Of a DNA stretch of 35,499 nucleotides, positions 1-8,500 are shown piece after piece. Both the position numbers and the translations under genes were made by a program. The notes below the pieces were generated by a model. It ran no database searches. It was not told where the DNA came from and was given only the letters and a program-made list of their open reading frames with translations. Origin of the DNA: Kitasatospora griseola (GTDB taxonomy: Bacteria; Actinomycetota; Actinomycetes; Streptomycetales; Streptomycetaceae); contig NZ_BMRI01000021.1 in assembly GCF_014648555.1 (NCBI RefSeq), positions 85,386-120,884 of the forward strand. The letters are read 5' to 3'. The first letter of the stretch is position 1. Each line of letters opens with the position of its first letter.

Positions 1-389
1 CAGGCGGAGAACGCGCCGGCCCGGATCGAGGCGCCGATGTTGGCGGTGAAGGAGTGGCGGGGGTCGGTGGAGAGCGTGACCGGGATGCCGAGCCGGGTGC
101 CGTGGGCGATCTCCTGGACGGCGTTGTGCCATTCGGCGATCCGGCGCGGCTCGGCGGTGCCCACCAGGTTGAAGTGGCTCAGGCCCTGGTCCCTGATCAG
201 GCCGGTGGTGTCGGCGGGGAAGTCGCTGTCGTCACCGTCCTCCACGGGCCGGCCGTCGGCGTGCATCGGCAGCATGGTGTGGAACATCAGGCCGGCCTTC
301 TCCTGCGGCGTCATCCGGCCGAGCAGGTCCTCGACGCGTTCGTCCACCGGCCGGGCGGGGTCCTGGTAGGGAAGGGCGGTGTGGTGCAT
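1..389 (-). CDS. Glycoside hydrolase family 3 (beta-glucosidase-like), N-terminal fragment
   Basis: Only the first ~129 codons are present; the gene runs off the left edge. The reverse-strand ATG at 389 follows a GGAG ribosome site. The translation begins MHHTALPYQDP, then has the GH3 N-terminal signature VDERVEDLLGRMTPQEKAG and, further on, IPVTLSTDPRHSF, which matches the start of the GH3 TIM barrel. No signal peptide is visible, so a cytoplasmic enzyme that hydrolyses imported beta-glucosides is likely. The catalytic Asp lies outside the window. It starts 48 bases after the MFS permease stop on the same strand, so the two probably form an operon for uptake followed by hydrolysis. The family call is strong; the substrate is not determined. 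Confidence 0.85.
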   Translation of the reverse strand, partial: MHHTALPYQDPARPVDERVEDLLGRMTPQEKAGLMFHTMLPMHADGRPVEDGDDSDFPADTTGLIRDQGLSHFNLVGTAEPRRIAEWHNAVQEIAHGTRLGIPVTLSTDPRHSFTANIGASIRAGAFSA

Positions 390-437
390 GGTGGTTCTCC
401 GAGTACCGGGGGGGGTGAGGGTGAGGGTGAGGGGCGG

Positions 438-1664
438 TCAGCGGACGCCGCGAATCGGGACGACGGCGAGCGCGCCGCCCAGGATGATCAGGGCGCCGGC
501 CAGGTAGAGCGCGTCGTAGCCGGCCAGGCCGACCACCGCGGAGGCGACCAGCGGGGCGAGGATCTGCGGCCCGGCGTTGGCGATGTTCAGCACGCCCAGG
601 TCGCGGGCGGCGTCGGCGGCGCTCGGCAGCACCTGGGTGACCAGGGCGGTGTCCACGGCCATGTAGCAGCCGAAGGCGATCCCGGCGAGCACGGTGTACA
701 GCAGGATGCCGGTCCAGGTGGGCATCAGAACGGGGACGGCCATGGTGGCGGAGGCCAGGACGCAGGAGACGGCGATCAGCGGCTTGCGGCGGCCGAGCCG
801 GTCGGACAGCCAGCCGCCGAGCACGGTGGCGGCGAGCGTGGAGACCGCGTCCACCGGGGCGAGGTAGGTCTGGGCGCCGGGGGCGTCCATGCCGTCGGGG
901 AGCCGGATGTGGTCCTGCAGGATGTAGAACTGGAACAGCGAGACGGCGAAGAAGCCGAGCATCATCAGGAACCGGCCGATGAACGCCCAACGGAAGTCGG
1001 CGACCTTCAAGGTCTCGGCGAACGCGGCGAGTTGGCGGCGCAGCGGGACGGGTTCGGTCTTCGTCGGGCGCCCTTCGCGGACCAGTGCGGCGAACAGCAC
1101 GGCGGCGAGTGCGATGACGGCGCCGATCAGCAGGTAGCCGGTGCCGAGCGAGTCGGGGACGAAGCGGGCGGCGAGCAGGATGCCGACCACCGAGCCGATC
1201 GGGGTGCCGATGCCGACCATCGCGGAGGCCACTCCGCGGCGTTCGGCGGGCACCCGGTCGGGGACCACGGCGGTGAGGGCGGCCTGGAAGCAGTTCATGG
1301 TGGCCTGCACCAGGCACCAGACCAGGGTGACCAGCAGGACGGTGCGGACCTGGCCGAGCAGGGCGAGCGCGCCGAAGGAGGCGAGGCCGCCGCCGAGGAT
1401 CCACGGGTTGCGGCGCCCGGAGCGGTCGGAGAGCAGCCCGGCGAGCGGGTTGAACAGGGTGGCGAACACGGCGGCGACGCCGGAGACCAGGCCGAGGCTG
1501 CCGACCTTGCCGTCCGGGTCGAGCAGTTCGATCTGGGCGGGCAGCAGGACGCCGCCGACCCCGAGGTAGACCAGGTACAGCGCGGAGTTGCCGAGGGTGA
1601 GCATCGGCAGCAGCGCCCGGCCGGCGGCTCTCGGGCGGTCGACGGCGTCGTCGGCGGTGGTCAT
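438..1664 (-). CDS. MFS transporter, probable sugar/glycoside permease
   Basis: A 408-residue protein with about 12 hydrophobic segments. The ATG at 1664 has an excellent AGGAGG ribosome site and gives a normal MFS length; a longer frame back to 1817 adds only a low-complexity Arg/Pro stretch without a ribosome site. The MFS loop 2-3 signature is seen as LAGLLSDRSGRRNPW near residue 75, and its repeat as LGGWLSDRLGRRKPL in the second half. The overall look (long loop, RRNPW) resembles the SLC45/GPH-like sugar permeases often paired with GH3 enzymes. It is the first gene of a leftward operon with the GH3 gene and diverges from the TetR gene at 1904, which probably controls it. Substrate is inferred from the neighbour only. 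Confidence 0.8.
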   Translation of the reverse strand: MTTADDAVDRPRAAGRALLPMLTLGNSALYLVYLGVGGVLLPAQIELLDPDGKVGSLGLVSGVAAVFATLFNPLAGLLSDRSGRRNPWILGGGLASFGALALLGQVRTVLLVTLVWCLVQATMNCFQAALTAVVPDRVPAERRGVASAMVGIGTPIGSVVGILLAARFVPDSLGTGYLLIGAVIALAAVLFAALVREGRPTKTEPVPLRRQLAAFAETLKVADFRWAFIGRFLMMLGFFAVSLFQFYILQDHIRLPDGMDAPGAQTYLAPVDAVSTLAATVLGGWLSDRLGRRKPLIAVSCVLASATMAVPVLMPTWTGILLYTVLAGIAFGCYMAVDTALVTQVLPSAADAARDLGVLNIANAGPQILAPLVASAVVGLAGYDALYLAGALIILGGALAVVPIRGVR

Positions 1665-1821
1665 GACCGGCCTCCTGGGGTGGCCACGGTCCCGTGCGGC
1701 GGGAGGGTGAAGGGTGGGGGTGCCCCGCGCGCAGGGTGCGGCACGGCGAACGGACGGCACGTCAGGTGGCCGTCCGACCGGAACGGGCACGGCGGCGGGG
1801 CCGGACCAGCAAAGCACGAAA

Positions 1822-1835
1822 ACCGAGTGGTCAGT
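1822..1835. promoter_or_regulatory. Candidate TetR operator in the MFS/TetR divergent promoter
   Basis: ACCGAGTGGTCAGT is an imperfect palindrome: AC.GA at one end mirrors TC.GT at the other. It resembles the ACCGAnnnGTCGGT-like sites bound by several TetR-family repressors. It lies between the divergent starts at 1664 and 1904. Function is inferred. Confidence 0.4.
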
Positions 1836-1847
1836 AGGTATTCATTT

Positions 1848-1863
1848 TGTGACCTGGATCACA
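1848..1863. promoter_or_regulatory. CRP/FNR-type palindrome TGTGA-N6-TCACA
   Basis: A perfect TGTGA-CCTGGA-TCACA site, the textbook half-sites of the CRP family, lies 41 bases upstream of the TetR ATG and next to the putative TetR operator. Actinobacterial Crp recognises a similar GTG...CAC core. A role in carbon control of the sugar operon would fit, but this is sequence match only. Confidence 0.4.
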
Positions 1864-1903
1864 CCGAACGGGGCTGTGCGGCGCGTTGGCTAAGGTGGCA
1901 GCC

Positions 1904-2557
1904 ATGGACGTGAAGCACGAGCCGGCCCGCCGCGGCAGCTACGCGGTCGGCGACGAGCGCCGCACCCGCATCCTGGACACCGCCGTCGCGCACTTCGCCC
2001 AACTCGGCTTCCGCGGCACCTCGTTGGCCCGGATCGCCAAGGACGCGGGCCTGACCCAGGGCGGCCTGCTGCACCACTTCCGCACCAAGGAGGCGCTGCT
2101 GGTCTCGGTGCTGGAGGCCAGCGACGAGAACGACATCGAGCAGTTCTTCGCCGAGGAGTGCGCCACCGTCGCCGAATGGTTCCACCGCCTGGTCGACCTG
2201 GCCGCCCACAACGCCGACCGGCCCGAACGCACCCGGATGTTCAACGCCCTGGTCGGCGAGTCCGGCGACCCGGAGCACCCCGCGCACGCCTTCTTCACCC
2301 GCCGCTACCGGACCCTGACCGCCGACGCCGCCCAGTCGCTGCACCGCGGCGTGGACAGCGGGGAGCTGCGCGCCGACACCGACTGCCCGGCCGAGGCCCG
2401 CCAACTGCTCGCCGTCATGGACGGGTTGCAGCTCCAATGGGTGCTCGACCAGTCCGTGGACATGCCCGGCCAGCTGCACGCCTACCTGGACCGGCTGTAC
2501 CGGGCGCTGTCCACCGCCGGCACGCCGCTGCCGGACGCCGCCCGCCCGCGCGGCTGA
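1904..2557 (+). CDS. TetR/AcrR family transcriptional regulator
   Basis: A 217-residue regulator. The N-terminal HTH (about residues 18-62) reads TRILDTAVAHFAQLGFRGTS, then LARIAKDAGLTQGGLLHHF, a standard TetR DNA-binding domain. The C-terminal ligand domain is diverged, as usual. The ATG at 1904 is chosen because AAGGTGG sits six bases upstream; in-frame TTG 1886 has no better site. It diverges from the MFS-GH3 operon and a candidate operator lies between them, so it most likely represses that operon and itself, with a glycoside-derived inducer as the simplest guess. It could alternatively control the downstream FAD oxidoreductase, which is on the same strand 170 bases away. Confidence 0.85.
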   Translation: MDVKHEPARRGSYAVGDERRTRILDTAVAHFAQLGFRGTSLARIAKDAGLTQGGLLHHFRTKEALLVSVLEASDENDIEQFFAEECATVAEWFHRLVDLAAHNADRPERTRMFNALVGESGDPEHPAHAFFTRRYRTLTADAAQSLHRGVDSGELRADTDCPAEARQLLAVMDGLQLQWVLDQSVDMPGQLHAYLDRLYRALSTAGTPLPDAARPRG

Positions 2558-2615
2558 CGGCCGGACGCGACAGGCGGTCGCCCACCTGAGTCTGCGGCGT
2601 CCCCGGCGCGCTTAT

Positions 2616-2630
2616 GTCAACGCCATTGAC
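2616..2630. promoter_or_regulatory. Inverted repeat GTCAA-N5-TTGAC upstream of the FAD oxidoreductase
   Basis: GTCAA-CGCCA-TTGAC is a perfect 5-bp inverted repeat, extendable by an outer A/T pair across one mismatch. It lies about 100 bases upstream of the ATG at 2727 in an otherwise featureless gap. It may be an operator; the right arm also resembles a -35 TTGACG. Low certainty. Confidence 0.3.
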
Positions 2631-2726
2631 GTTGGACGACGGCGAACGGTCTGATGACGGCATCCGGGTCCCGCAACCCCGCTCCGGGGCCCGGAATCCC
2701 CCGTGCACCGTCGAAGGAGCCCCGCC

Positions 2727-4124
2727 ATGGCCGACCCCGTCCACGCCCTCCGGGACGCCCAGCCCGTACCGTTCTGGCTGGACTCCCCCGACCGGCCCGA
2801 GGCCGAGCCCGCACTGGTCGGCCAGACCCGCTGCGACCTGCTGGTGGTCGGCGGCGGCTACAGCGGACTGTGGACCGCGCTGATCGCCAAGGAGCGCGAC
2901 CCGTCGCTGGACGTGCTGCTGATCGAGGCCCGCGAGGCCGGCTGGGCCGCCTCCGGGCGCAACGGCGGCTTCTGCGAGGCCAGCCTCACCCACGGCCTGG
3001 CCAACGGCCACCAGCGCTGGCCCGGCGAACTCGCCGTCCTGGAACGCCTCGGACAGGCCAACCTCGACGCCATGCAGGAGACCGTCCGCCGCCACGGCAT
3101 CGACTGCGACTGGCGGCGCAGCGGCTCCCTCAGCATCGCCACCGAGCCCCACCAGGTGGACGAACTGCGGGAGTTCGCCGAGCTCGCGGCCCGCTACGGC
3201 AGCCACCTCGACGTCCTCGACCAGGACGCCGTGCGCGCCGAGGTCGACTCCCCCACCTTCCTCGGCGGCCTCTGGGACCGCGACGGCGTCGCGATGCTCG
3301 ACCCGGCCCGCCTCGCCTGGGGCCTCAAGCGCGCCTGCCTCGACCTCGGCGTCCGCATCCACGAGCACACGCCCGCCACCGCCCTCGCCGAGACCCCCGG
3401 CGGCGTGGCCGTCCGCACCCCCTACGGCCGGATCGCCGCCCGCCGCACTGCGCTCGCCACCAACGCCTTCCCGTCGCTGCTGCGCCGCCACCGGCCGTAC
3501 ACCGTCCCGGTCTACGACTACGCGCTGATGACCGAGCCGCTGACGGACGCCCAACTCGCCTCCGTCGGCTGGCAGAACCGGCAGGGCTGGGCCGACAGCG
3601 CCAACCACTTCCACTACGTGCGGCTGTCCGCCGACAACCGGATCCTGTTCGGCGGCTACGACGTCGTCCACCAGTACCGCGGCCGGGTCAGCGCCGAGCG
3701 CGACCAGCGGCCGGAGACCTTCGCCACCCTCGCCCGGCACTTCTTCCGGACCTTCCCGCAGCTGGCGGGCCTGCGCTTCACCCACGCCTGGGGCGGTGCG
3801 ATCGACACCTGTACGCGGTTCTCGGCGTTCTTCGACCTGTCCCACCGCGGGAAGGTCGCCTACGCCGCCGGCTACACCGGGCTCGGCGTCGGCGCCACCC
3901 GGTTCGGCGCCGAGGTGATGCTCGACCTGCTCGCCGGGGAGCGCACCGAACGCACCGGGCTGGAGCTGGTCCGCCGCAAGCCGCTGCCGTTCCCGCCGGA
4001 GCCGGTCCGCTCGGTCGGCATCGGCATCACCCAGTGGGCCCTCACCCGGGCCGACGCCAACGCCGGGCACCGCAACCTGTGGCTGCGCACCCTCGACCGC
4101 TTCGGCCTGGGCTTCGACAGCTGA
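2727..4124 (+). CDS. FAD-dependent oxidoreductase (DAO family, PuuB/amine oxidase-like)
   Basis: A 465-residue protein. Residues 37-50 read CDLLVVGGGYSGLWTA, the GxGxxG dinucleotide fold, followed by the acidic end of strand 2 (LLIEAREAG) and SGRNGGF near residue 80. This combination is typical of the DadA/glycine-oxidase superfamily, and the SGRNGGF block is frequent in gamma-glutamylputrescine oxidase-type members. The C-terminal part has GYTGLGVGATRFGAEVM, the second FAD contact. The likely reaction is oxidative deamination of an amine or amino acid with H2O2 release; the substrate cannot be read. AAGGAG lies seven bases before ATG 2727, preferred over GTG 2703. No signal peptide is evident. 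It appears to be a single-gene unit converging on the NmrA-type gene. Confidence 0.8.
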   Translation: MADPVHALRDAQPVPFWLDSPDRPEAEPALVGQTRCDLLVVGGGYSGLWTALIAKERDPSLDVLLIEAREAGWAASGRNGGFCEASLTHGLANGHQRWPGELAVLERLGQANLDAMQETVRRHGIDCDWRRSGSLSIATEPHQVDELREFAELAARYGSHLDVLDQDAVRAEVDSPTFLGGLWDRDGVAMLDPARLAWGLKRACLDLGVRIHEHTPATALAETPGGVAVRTPYGRIAARRTALATNAFPSLLRRHRPYTVPVYDYALMTEPLTDAQLASVGWQNRQGWADSANHFHYVRLSADNRILFGGYDVVHQYRGRVSAERDQRPETFATLARHFFRTFPQLAGLRFTHAWGGAIDTCTRFSAFFDLSHRGKVAYAAGYTGLGVGATRFGAEVMLDLLAGERTERTGLELVRRKPLPFPPEPVRSVGIGITQWALTRADANAGHRNLWLRTLDRFGLGFDS

Positions 4125-4183
4125 CCGAACACCCCGGCACGGCCGGCTCGCGGGCAGGTGCGCACCCGCTCGCGCCCTCGGGT

Positions 4184-5005
4184 TCACCCGCTCGCGGCTC
4201 GGCGCGACGCCGAGGCCGCGGCGACTGCAACGGCCAGCGGGTCCGTCAGTGGGCGGCCGAGGAGGTTAGGGAGGTCGGGGCCGGTGGCCGACAGGAAGCC
4301 GTGGCGGACGGCGGTGGCGATGGAGCTGAGCATCGGGGGCTGGAAGGGGAGCAGGCCCGGGGCGGTGTTCAGGAGGCGGTCGCGGTAGGCGGCGAGGTCG
4401 AGCGTGCGGTGCGGGACGGCGAGGGCCGTGGCGACCCGGGTCGCCGTGATCGGGGCGCCGACGAGGTCGTGGACGAGGCCGGTGTGGGGGGTGGGGTCGG
4501 CGGCGACGGTGGCGGCGGCCTCGGCGAGGTCGGTGCGGGCGACGGCGGCGAGGGCGCCGTCGCCGAAGGGGGATTCCAGGCCGTCGGAGGTCCAGGCGAG
4601 CAGGCCGCCGAAGAGTTCGGCGTAGAGGCCGTTGCGCAGGATCGTCCAGGGCAGGCCGCTGCCGCGGATCAGCCGTTCGGTGGCGCGGTGCGCGGCCGCG
4701 AAGGCGAGGTGGTCGCCGGCAGTGGTGAGGCTGGTGTAGACGACGTGGCCGACGCCGTCGCGGGCGGCCGCGTCGAGGACGGCGGCGTGCCGGGCGAGGA
4801 CGATGTCGTCCTCCGCGTATCCGGCGGAGATCAGCAGCAGGGTGGTGACGCCGCGCAGGTCCAGCGTGGCGGGATCGTCGAAGTCGAGGTGCCGCATGCC
4901 CCCGGCGGGGGTGCGGCTGCCGCCCTGCGCCGGTACGCCGGCCAGGCGCAGCGCGGCGAGGGCGGCCGCGCCGAGGTTTCCGTTCGCTCCGGTCACCAGA
5001 ATCAT
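4184..5005 (-). CDS. NmrA-like NAD(P)-binding reductase (quinone oxidoreductase QorB type)
   Basis: A 273-residue protein starting MILVTGANGNLGAAAL, with the TGxxGxxG nucleotide-binding loop at residues 5-12. VVYTSLTTAGDHL near residue 90, where atypical SDRs lack the YxxxK pair, and the phrase LPWTILRNGLYAE are characteristic of the NmrA/QorB group of atypical short-chain reductases. These act on quinones or sense redox state with NADPH. The divergent HxlR regulator at 5111 strengthens this, because qorB-like genes are commonly paired with HxlR regulators. The ATG at 5005 gives the exact N-terminus expected for the Rossmann strand. Confidence 0.85.
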   Translation of the reverse strand: MILVTGANGNLGAAALAALRLAGVPAQGGSRTPAGGMRHLDFDDPATLDLRGVTTLLLISAGYAEDDIVLARHAAVLDAAARDGVGHVVYTSLTTAGDHLAFAAAHRATERLIRGSGLPWTILRNGLYAELFGGLLAWTSDGLESPFGDGALAAVARTDLAEAAATVAADPTPHTGLVHDLVGAPITATRVATALAVPHRTLDLAAYRDRLLNTAPGLLPFQPPMLSSIATAVRHGFLSATGPDLPNLLGRPLTDPLAVAVAAASASRRAASG

Positions 5006-5048
5006 GATCGGTCACAGCCTTTCGCGCCGCCGGGTGCTGGTTCTCTTC

Positions 5049-5065
5049 GGTAACCAGTCGCTACC
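5049..5065. promoter_or_regulatory. Candidate HxlR operator, GGTAAC-N5-GCTACC
   Basis: A 17-bp imperfect palindrome (five of six arm positions pair) sits between the divergent NmrA-type and HxlR genes, 44 and 46 bases from the two start codons. HxlR proteins bind short TA-rich palindromes as dimers, so this is the best operator candidate in the gap. Confidence 0.4.
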
Positions 5066-5110
5066 GTTGATCCTCGGCCGCGCGGCGACCGCCCACAAGG
5101 AGGCAGTTCG

Positions 5111-5548
5111 ATGTCACTGACGCACACGGAGGTAACCACCCCCGCCACCTCCGCCACCCCCGCCGAGCTCGAACCGTGCGGGCGGCAGGACCATCCGGAC
5201 TGCGGGATCCGGGACGTGCTGGACCGGATCGGCGACAAGTGGTCCGTCCTGGTGGTCGTCGAACTCGCGGGCGGGCCACGGAGGTTCAGGGAGCTTCAGC
5301 GCGCCGTCGAGGGCATCTCGCAGCGCATGCTGACCCTCACCGTCCGCCGTCTGGAGCGCGACGGCCTGGTGCTGCGCACGGCCTACCCGACCGTCCCGGC
5401 GCAGGTGGACTACCGGCTGACGGCGACCGGCGCGGGTCTGACCCATCTGGTGAAGGCGCTCGCCGACTGGTCGCTGGCCCATCGCGCGGCGATCGCGGAG
5501 GCCCGGCGCGCCTACGACCTGGCGCACCCGGAGAACGAGATCCGCTGA
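5111..5548 (+). CDS. HxlR family winged-helix regulator
   Basis: A 145-residue protein. The domain starts with CGIRDVLDRIGDKWSVLVVV (residues about 34-53) and contains GPRRFRELQRAVEGISQRML and LTVRRLERDGLV, which are hallmark segments of HxlR/DUF24 regulators. The Cys at the start of the domain is conserved in redox-sensing members such as QorR and YodB, so thiol or quinone sensing is plausible. AAGGAGG lies six bases before ATG 5111. It diverges from the NmrA-type reductase that it probably represses, and ends at a strong terminator shared with the convergent multicopper oxidase gene. Confidence 0.9.
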   Translation: MSLTHTEVTTPATSATPAELEPCGRQDHPDCGIRDVLDRIGDKWSVLVVVELAGGPRRFRELQRAVEGISQRMLTLTVRRLERDGLVLRTAYPTVPAQVDYRLTATGAGLTHLVKALADWSLAHRAAIAEARRAYDLAHPENEIR

Positions 5549-5583
5549 TCCGGGAGGGCGTCGACCGCCCACCCTCCCGGGTC
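5547..5583. terminator. Bidirectional stem-loop terminator
   Basis: Arms GATCCGGGAGGG (5547-5558) and CCCTCCCGGGTC (5572-5583) pair over 12 bp with one G-U, loop 13 nt. It sits exactly between the stop codons of the convergent HxlR and multicopper oxidase genes. No U tract, as is common in actinomycetes. Confidence 0.7.
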
Positions 5584-5589
5584 AGTTGC

Positions 5590-8500
5590 TCAGGCGGGGA
5601 TCCGCCCGTTGGGGCTGACCGCCGCCGGAACCTGGAGCGGGTCGGAGACGGACTTCGCGGTCATGCTGGGGAACTGCCCGCCGTAGCCGGCGGTGTTGAG
5701 CGCGACCACCCGGTAGGCGTACGGGGTCGTCGTCGAGGAGGTCATGTCGACGAAGGTGCGGTCCTGGTGGGTGTTGGGCTGGTCCAGCGGCGAGGCGATC
5801 GTCCCGACGTCGGTCCAGGTCGTGCCGTCCGTGGAGCGTTGGACGGTGAACGAGGTCTCGTTGATCGAGTTGTCCCGCCAGCTGAGCTGCACCCTGGCGT
5901 TGCCGCCCTGGCCGATCACCGAGGCGGTCAGCCCGTCGGCCTTGGCGGGGGGCAGGACCAGTGATTCGGGCCGCATCATGTCCATCTCCTCGTGGCTGAG
6001 GATGTGGCAGTGGATGACGTACTCCCAGCCGAAGTTGACCAGCTGGTTGGTGATCGGCGCGGTCCCGTTGCCCTGCGGGTCGACGTTGTTGAACATCGAG
6101 GTGTCGCCGGCCGGCATCGCCGGGTCCAACAGTCGCACCGAGTTGGGCACTTCGAAGGGCGTGGTGGGCACCACCGGGCGCAGCGCGACGATGGTGTCCT
6201 CCAGTGGGCTCATCCGCACGGTGTCCTTCCAGCCGAGTTCGTTGGCGTCCGGCCGCAGGATGATGTTGTCCCAGGTGACCCGGTTGAGCACTTGGACGTC
6301 GTAGAGGTGGAAGTGCATCGGGTGGGTGTCCACCCCGTTGTGGGTGAACCGCCAGATCTGGGTGCCGTCGGCGGTCGAGCCGATCGGGGTGACCTTCGCG
6401 TCCGCTCTCGGCAGCGCGGTGCCGTCGATGAGTTCGGTCTGCGGGTTGATGTAGGGGTAGAGGGTGACGTTCTGGGCGCCCGGGGTGGGCGGTTGGGCCT
6501 CGACGCCGAGGGTGGCCTGCATTCGGCCGTAGGCGTCGAAGCTGGTGGCGTTCATCTCGTCGTGGATGGCCTTGGGTTGCAGGGTCAGGGTGCTCTTCGC
6601 GTTCGGCGCCTTGAGGGTGTTGAAGTTGAACGCCGTGGTGTCGTTGACCCGGACCAGTCCGTCGCAGGTCTTGACCGCGGTGTTGGCGGTGTTGCAGTTG
6701 CTGCCGGCCGCGAAGCTGGTGCCGTAGGCCGAGTTGTACGCGGCCTGTCCGACGATCACCGGGTTCTGGCCGGATTCGAAGACGCCGGAGCCGTCCGCGT
6801 GGTGGCGGAATGCGGCCTGGAGCTTCGACAGGTTGAACGCGGGGGCGGGGGTGGTGTCGGCGACGGTCACCTGCATGACGGTGCGGGTGTTGGGGCCGTA
6901 GCCGGGCATGATCTTCGGCGCCCCCGCGGGGGCGAGGTCGGGGGCTCCGGTGTAGTAGTCGTAGGAGGCGATCCGGGCGGGGTAGGCGGCGGGCGCGTCG
7001 TTGTAGAGGATCAGCGTCTTGCCCGCGAACTTCGAGAAGTCGACCAGCACGTCGGCCCGTTCGGCGGGGGCGAGGGTCAGTGAGTGCTTGTCGACGTTGC
7101 CCACGTCGAAGCGGGTCGGGTCGGTGATCCAGGTGGTCGGCTGCTGTCCGTCGATGACGGCGGGGGCGGGCAGGAAGCCGCCCTCGTTGGCGATCTGGAT
7201 CCAACTCGGCCCGGCGGCGCTGTTGTTGGCGTCGACGGGGGTGGGCGCCACGTTGGGGTCGGTCTGCGCGGCCTTCAACTCATCGGGCTTCAGGGCGACT
7301 TCGGTGGTTCCGTCGCCCTGCTTCGGGTCGGCGGTGTACCACTGGAAGTTGAAGAACCGGTCGTTGGCGGCGTTGAGCATCTTCAGCCGGTAGGTCTTCG
7401 GCTGGACGGTGGTCTTCGGGTAGGCGACGCCGTTGACCAGGGGCGTGTCGTTGAACTGCTCCATGCCCATGGAGATGTTGGGGGTGCCGGGGATCTGCTC
7501 GGGCTCGCAGTAGGGAGCCGCCTGGTACTGCCAGGTCGTCGGGTCGTCGAGCTTGCAGTGCGGGTCGTGGTAGGGGTTGGGGATCGGCCCGTACGTGGTG
7601 TCGCCGGCCGGCGGCCAGAACCACGGCCCGTACATCCAGCGGCCGTAGGAGCTCATCCCGCTGGGGTCGCCGGGGTTCTGCGCCGGCATGTAGACGTGGT
7701 GGTACCAGAAGCTGCCCTTCCCGCCCCAGCGCTTGGCGTCCCAGGTCGGGTCCTGGCCGTAGGAGACCCGGTCGCCGCCCGCGTCCAGCTGGTCCTTGAG
7801 CTGGGCGTCGTCGGGGACGAAGGTGCGGTCCTGGACGAGCAGGGGCAGCGTCGACGCGGCGTCGGGAATGGTGCCGCTGCTGACCAGGGCCTTCTCGGTG
7901 TCGTCGGTGATGGTGTAGCCGGCGGCCTCGCCCGCGTACACGTTCAGCCGGGTGATGCCGTAGGAGTGGTCGTGGTAGAACATCAGCCGCGCGCTCTGCT
8001 GGTTCGAGTAGTAGAACGTCGAGCAGCCGTCGTCGGCGGCGGCGCACAGCGTCGCGCCGGCCGGGTCCACCATGTCGGGCACGTTCTGCACGCCGACGCC
8101 CTGCGGCCAGTCGGTGTGCTCGCCCGCGGGGGTGATCCACTGGTGCGGGGTGCCGTCGCTGATCCACGGGGTGATGCCGCCGTGCAGGTGCAGGGTGGCG
8201 CGGTTGTCGGTGTAGCAGCCCGGCTTGGCGTCGGTACAGGCCGGGTTGCGGACCTCGTCGGTGACGGTGGAGCTGTTGCCGGGCGCGGGCATCGTCATCG
8301 GGCCCATGCCGGCGCCCATCCCGGTGCTGTCGACGGGCAGGAACAGGTCGCCGGCGGCGCCGGTGGGCAGCAGGTTGCGGAACACGATCCGCACCGGCCG
8401 GTCCTTGGTGGCGGCGATCAGCGGCCCCATCCACTGCGGCGCGGCGACGCCGGTGTACGGCAGTTGCTGCCGGGTGCCGTCCATCAGCTCGTTGTACAGC

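Noticed and set aside
54..1913. Long plus-strand ORF (619 codons) opposite the MFS-GH3 operon
   Set aside because: It is the antisense shadow of two well-supported genes. Its translation is Gly/Asp/Glu/Gln/His-rich without any domain, as expected from opposite-strand GC bias.
4124..4190. GGTGCGCACC and repeated CGCTCGCG words as a terminator between the convergent FAD oxidase and NmrA-type genes
   Set aside because: The words are mostly direct repeats with only a 10-base palindrome. No stable stem with a loop is evident.
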